This document shows, piece after piece, positions 7,408 through 9,407 of a DNA stretch of 9,407 bases (its first letter is position 1; each line of letters begins with the position of its first letter). The stretch is from positions 1 to 9,407 of the forward strand of contig JAOACM010000133.1 in the NCBI GenBank assembly GCA_026417845.1, read 5' to 3'. The notes below the pieces were generated by a model. The model saw only the letters and a program-made list of their open reading frames with translations. It searched no databases and was not told where the DNA came from. The position numbers and the translations under genes were made by a program. This stretch comes from Planctomycetota bacterium. GTDB lineage: Bacteria > Planctomycetota > SZUA-567 > H5-PLA8 > CALKMO01.

Positions 7408-8235
7408 ATGCCTGAGATAGTATTCTGCTGCGCGTGCGGGCGGCTGATACCGCAGGCCGATATCGAATCGAAGGCGGCTATCCGTGCGAGCAACGGCCTT
7501 TTGTGCCGGAACTGTTCCGAGGCAGCCGTGGCTCCGACCGGAAAGATGATTCGACCGGCCGCGCGCGGATCGAGGCGGTACGGAACCGGGAAGGCCGGCG
7601 CCGCGACATCGCGCGCGGCGGCTGGCCCGGCACGGGGAACCGGTTCCGGAAACGGGGCTGCCGCTTCGACGACGGCGATCCTCCCGGCGCGACCGAGGTC
7701 TGTCGAGGCGAAGCTGGCGATATGCGCCGCCGTAGCCGTAATCGGGGCTCTGTGCGTGGCGCTCCTGTGGCCGCCCGCGGACCGGAACGGGCGGCCGAGA
7801 AAGACCGATGAGCCGGCAAGGGCGCCCCAGTCCGCCCCGAAGCCGGCCATCGTCCGATCCTCTACTGCGCATCCCGACCCGGAACCTTTCCGCGCGCCGA
7901 AGGTCCGGCTGCCGCTCAACGACCCGGGATGGGAGGCGGAGGCGGCCGAGGCGCTGCGGAAAGCCGACGGGTTCGCCGGGAAGAACCCGACCCGGCTGGA
8001 GGAGGCGCTGGAGTTGTATGAGGCGGTGCGCCGTGACTACCCGGGCTCGCGCGCGGAACTGGACGCTGAAACTCGCATCCTGAAGCTGAAAGCGGCCATC
8101 GGCATCCGCCGCGATGCGGCGGCGGAGGCGGCGCGGAAAACTCCCGACCCGGCAGCCCCTGCCCCGGAATCCCCGCGGGAGTCGGAGGCCCCACCGAAGG
8201 GACCGGCGGATCGGAAAACGCCGGGCGCCGATTAG
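7408..8235 (+). CDS. Zinc-ribbon, single-pass membrane protein with helical-repeat tail, function unknown
   Basis: I do not recognise a named family for this 275-aa protein. Its N-terminus has paired cysteines in a zinc-ribbon pattern: C7/C10 (plus C8) and C33/C36, in FCCACGRLIPQADI and GLLCRNCSE. Residues 41-98 form a basic, Ala/Gly/Arg/Ser-rich linker. A hydrophobic helix at about 102-121 (KLAICAAVAVIGALCVALLW) should cross the inner membrane, placing the ribbon in the cytoplasm. Residues 122-165 are Pro-rich. Residues 174-230 form amphipathic helices (EALRKADGFAGKNPTRLEEA, LELYEAVRRDYPGS) like a single tetratricopeptide-type repeat. The tail (235-275) is Ala/Pro/Glu-rich and disordered. 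A ribbon plus one membrane helix plus TPR-like tail suggests a scaffold or envelope sensor, but that is inference. It is divergent from the efflux operon with its own predicted promoter and is probably monocistronic. The ATG at 7408 has GGAG at an 8-nt spacing. Confidence 0.75.
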   Translation: MPEIVFCCACGRLIPQADIESKAAIRASNGLLCRNCSEAAVAPTGKMIRPAARGSRRYGTGKAGAATSRAAAGPARGTGSGNGAAASTTAILPARPRSVEAKLAICAAVAVIGALCVALLWPPADRNGRPRKTDEPARAPQSAPKPAIVRSSTAHPDPEPFRAPKVRLPLNDPGWEAEAAEALRKADGFAGKNPTRLEEALELYEAVRRDYPGSRAELDAETRILKLKAAIGIRRDAAAEAARKTPDPAAPAPESPRESEAPPKGPADRKTPGAD

Positions 8236-8246
8236 AAGCGGCCGTA

Positions 8247-8267
8247 GAAGCCCGGAGCGCCGGCTTC
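8247..8267 (+). terminator. Stem-loop after the zinc-ribbon gene, possible terminator
   Basis: GAAGCC (8247-8252) pairs with GGCTTC (8262-8267), and GG/CC extends the stem inside with one bulged C. It begins 11 bases after the TAG stop. No T-run follows, so it would be a weak intrinsic terminator or an mRNA 3' stabiliser. Confidence 0.4.
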
Positions 8268-8300
8268 CCTGGAGATCGCGGGCGCCACAGCTCGCATCGC

Positions 8301-8341
8301 CGGGGGCTCCGGCATCCTTGCCGGCATCCGTCTTGCCCCCG
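8301..8341. repeat. Inverted repeat with internal direct repeats
   Basis: CGGGGGC (8301-8307) and GCCCCCG (8335-8341) form a perfect 7-bp inverted repeat. The 27-nt loop contains CCGGCATCC twice (8309-8317, 8321-8329), each followed shortly by TTG. It is non-coding and may be a dispersed repeat or a structured transcript end. Confidence 0.45.
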
Positions 8342-8497
8342 AGCGCGGGGCGAATAGGAGCCTGTCCGGAACTCCTGCAGTGACCAGAACCTTTACAGAA
8401 TTCCACCAGATCCATCCGCAGGCTTCCGGAGGGGCTCTGAATCTGGAGTGCTGCAGTGAGGCTTCAGGAGAAATCAGGAAACGCCCCCCTCGCAAGA

Positions 8498-8517
8498 GAC
8501 AGACAGGAATGTCCGTC
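8498..8517. repeat. REP-like palindrome 1 (GACAGACA / TGTCCGTC)
   Basis: GACAGACA (8498-8505) and TGTCCGTC (8510-8517) form an 8-bp stem with one mismatch around a GGAA loop. From memory, similar motifs (read in reverse as peptide TDIPVC) recur between genes in some PVC-group and environmental genomes. That recollection needs checking. Confidence 0.4.
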
Positions 8518-8561
8518 CCGCCAACTGGCACTGCCAGACCTGAAGCATCGGGCGCACCTCG

Positions 8562-8592
8562 CATCCCAGCCTGCCGCAGGCAGTCGGGATGG
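8562..8592. repeat. REP-like palindrome 2
   Basis: CATCCC (8562-8567) pairs with GGGATG (8587-8592), and CTGCC (8571-8575) pairs with GGCAG (8579-8583) inside, with small asymmetric bulges and a GCA tip. The centre also reads as CCTGC-C-GCAGG. No T-run follows, and the shape fits a REP-like or bidirectional stem-loop better than an intrinsic terminator. Confidence 0.45.
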
Positions 8593-8707
8593 GCCCCGGC
8601 CGCCGCCGCCGGCCGCCCGGAGGTCATCCGGCTCCCGGCGGAGCGAACTGATGCCCCACATGGATTGCGCGCCCCCTATTCCCGTTCAAAGGGGTAGGGA
8701 TTATAGT

Positions 8708-8735
8708 TTGACACAGGACCGGCCGGATTTAAAAT
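8708..8735 (+). promoter_or_regulatory. Sigma70-type promoter of the tRNA gene
   Basis: A perfect -35 box TTGACA (8708-8713) and a 5/6 -10 box TAAAAT (8730-8735) are separated by 16 bp. Transcription should start near 8742, leaving a leader of about 15 nt before the tRNA. Confidence 0.75.
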
Positions 8736-8757
8736 TGCTCTGCCTGGTGCGGAAGCA

Positions 8758-8833
8758 GGGGGATTAGCTCAGCTGGAAGAGCGCGACAATGGCATTGTCG
8801 AGGTCACGGGTTCGAATCCCGTATCCTCCACCA
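8758..8833 (+). tRNA. tRNA-Ala (anticodon GGC)
   Basis: This 76-nt gene folds as a full cloverleaf. The acceptor stem is GGGGGAT (8758-8764) with ATCCTCC (8823-8829), containing the G3:U70 wobble pair that is the main alanine identity element. The D arm is GCTC/GAGC (8767-8770, 8779-8782). The anticodon stem is CGACA/TGTCG with loop ATGGCAT (8789-8795), giving anticodon GGC at 8791-8793. The T arm is ACGGG-TTCGAAT-CCCGT (8806-8822). The discriminator A is followed by an encoded CCA (8831-8833). It decodes GCC, which should be a common codon in this GC-rich genome. It stands alone here, with its own promoter. Confidence 0.96.
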
Positions 8834-9186
8834 TATACCTCATTTCATGTCTTGCACCAGTTTGGCAAAGCCATGACATGCGCCGCCAGACATAGTTACG
8901 AGCTTTATTGTGAAGGGAATAGCCTCTTCCCCCTGTCCGACATATCAGCCGAGTCATAACTGATTTTTCTGAAATGTGTTGCTATTCTCAAACCGGTTCA
9001 AGGCATATTACATGTTTTGTACTAATGGAGGCGTCGCAGCTCCGCTACGATGCCGGAGGCAGCTGGGGTGGTTTGTCGTGTGTCGCGGACGGGGATCCGG
9101 ATTGGAGGAAGGACGCCTGCTCGAGGTGTGTGCGCGGCCGGGACAGGATTGCCGCATCGTGCGGTCGGAATGCTTCAAGGGCGCGT
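8834..9186. other. Non-coding stretch between tRNA-Ala and the partial receiver-like gene
   Basis: This 353-bp stretch lies between two convergent transcripts. Its first 200 bases are clearly AT-richer than the rest of the window, and GC-rich sequence resumes near 9030. It contains CATGTC (8846-8851) with GACATG (8875-8880) as an inverted repeat just after the tRNA, and a weak terminator-like hairpin at 8944-8968. Open frames crossing it lack ribosome sites and recognisable protein features. Confidence 0.5.
8944..8968 (+). terminator. Weak candidate terminator downstream of tRNA-Ala
   Basis: ATCAG (8944-8948) and CTGAT (8960-8964) form a 5-bp stem with an 11-nt loop, overlapping an alternative AGTCA-TAAC-TGATT fold, and run directly into TTTT (8965-8968). 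The stem is short, and it lies about 110 nt past the tRNA. Confidence 0.3.
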
Positions 9187-9386
9187 TCAGCTCGCGGCGG
9201 CCGCCACGCTGGCGACCATCGCCGCATCCTCCTCCCGGATCTGCGGCAGGATTATGATGCGCAGGTTGGGTAGCGCCCGTCTCATCTTGCGGAAGGAATC
9301 CTGATTCTCCTCCCTGGATGGCGACATGCCAGTCAGTGCCACGTCAAAGATATTTTCCCTGATGAGTTCGAGCGCCTCGTCGCTGC
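9187..9386 (-). CDS. Partial receiver (CheY-like)-domain protein, 3' end only
   Basis: The last 65 residues of a minus-strand reading frame run from the adapter junction to a TGA at 9189-9187; the 5' part is cut off. The reading EALELIRENIFDVALTGMSP, then FRKMRRALPNLRIIILPQ and REEDAAMVASVAAAAS, parallels the alpha2-beta3-alpha3-beta4-alpha4 stretch of response-regulator receiver domains (xALxxIxxxxFDLVLxDxxMP; LRxxxPxxxIIxLTA). The residue that should be the phospho-accepting Asp after the FDVALT strand appears to be Gly, and the protein ends before the beta5 strand with its conserved Lys. It could be a degenerate receiver, a truncated remnant, or an unrelated protein of similar pattern. It converges on the tRNA gene. 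Confidence 0.5.
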
Positions 9387-9407
9387 CTGTCTCTTATACA
9401 CATCTCC
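9387..9407 (-). other. Nextera adapter, reverse orientation (library artefact)
   Basis: CTGTCTCTTATACACATCT followed by CC is the reverse complement of the Tn5 mosaic end plus the first two bases of the Nextera read-2 adapter. It is not genomic, and the receiver-like gene is cut here artificially. Confidence 0.97.

Larger units (their letters stand above)
8236..8757. other. 522-bp intergenic region rich in palindromes
   Basis: No convincing gene lies here: open frames on both strands lack a Shine-Dalgarno and domain-like composition. It holds a stem-loop after the zinc-ribbon gene (8247-8267), an inverted repeat with internal direct repeats (8301-8341), CTGCAGTGA twice (8375-8383 and 8451-8459), two REP-like palindromes (8498-8517 and 8562-8592), and CCCTA/TAGGG arms (8674-8678 and 8695-8699). 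The tRNA promoter is at its right end. Confidence 0.6.

Noticed and set aside
7140..7415. 91-codon plus-strand frame in the divergent intergenic region
   Set aside because: It starts within the operator, has no ribosome site or protein-like composition, and overlaps the true start at 7408. Only its last codons matter, as part of the mini-ORF repeat.
7164..8415. Long minus-strand frames opposite the zinc-ribbon gene (7164-7919 and 7372-8415)
   Set aside because: They are Arg/Gly/Ser-rich with no domain pattern. The plus-strand frame has a zinc ribbon, a membrane helix, a promoter and a ribosome site.
8380..8697. 105-codon plus-strand frame in the 522-bp intergenic region
   Set aside because: It reads through palindromic repeats and has no Shine-Dalgarno or coherent domain pattern, so it is likely a by-product of dispersed repeats.
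8769..8957. Minus-strand ORF ending in VEDTGFEPVTSTMPLSRSSS
   Set aside because: This is the well-known spurious reading of the antisense strand of a tRNA gene; the tail is the reverse of tRNA-Ala.
8974..9304. Overlapping plus-strand frames near the right end (8974-9273, 8976-9257, 9050-9304)
   Set aside because: Mutually overlapping frames with no ribosome site or family pattern; they run antisense to the receiver-like fragment, which is the better reading.
1..9407. CRISPR array, insertion sequence or phage genes
   Set aside because: I found no regularly spaced repeats, transposase, integrase or phage structural motifs on either strand.

Overview
The window is a 9.4-kb piece of high-GC DNA from a Gram-negative (diderm) bacterium. 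It is bounded on both sides by Tn5/Nextera sequencing adapter (1-19 and 9387-9407), so only about 20-9386 is genomic. The taxon cannot be fixed from sequence alone. The zinc-ribbon/membrane/helical-repeat protein and the style of the intergenic repeats resemble what I recall from the Planctomycetes-Verrucomicrobia-Lentisphaerae-Kiritimatiellota group, but this is a weak inference.

Main locus (minus strand, 7178 down to 40): a complete tripartite RND efflux operon in the order tetR-type repressor (7050-6415), TolC-type outer-membrane factor (6418-4742), AcrA/HlyD-type membrane fusion protein (4566-3160) and AcrB-type HAE1 RND pump (3132-40). The first two genes overlap by 4 bp (ATGA), the last two are 27 bp apart, and a 175-bp gap with a strong inverted repeat separates tolC from the fusion-protein gene. 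All four starts have good Shine-Dalgarno sequences. A near-consensus promoter (TTGACA-N17-TAAATT) lies upstream of the repressor, with two overlapping palindromes built from TTCAG/CTGAA units at the predicted transcription start. This is the layout expected of a self-repressed, inducible drug or solvent exporter.

Divergent gene (plus strand, 7408-8235): a 275-aa protein with an N-terminal Cys4 zinc ribbon, one membrane helix and a short helical-repeat tail. Its function is unknown. A predicted promoter (TTGCCG-N17-TACAAT) and an unusual tandem ATGCGGAG repeat precede its start codon.

Right part (8236-9386): a 522-bp intergenic stretch with several palindromes and repeats, then tRNA-Ala(GGC) with an encoded CCA and a good promoter, then an AT-richer non-coding stretch. 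At the end is the 3' part of a minus-strand gene resembling the C-terminal part of a receiver (CheY-like) domain, cut by the adapter.

I do not see a clearly new system here. The most informative items are the operator/promoter of the efflux operon, the zinc-ribbon protein with its odd translation-start repeat, the intergenic repeats, and the apparently Asp-less receiver fragment.
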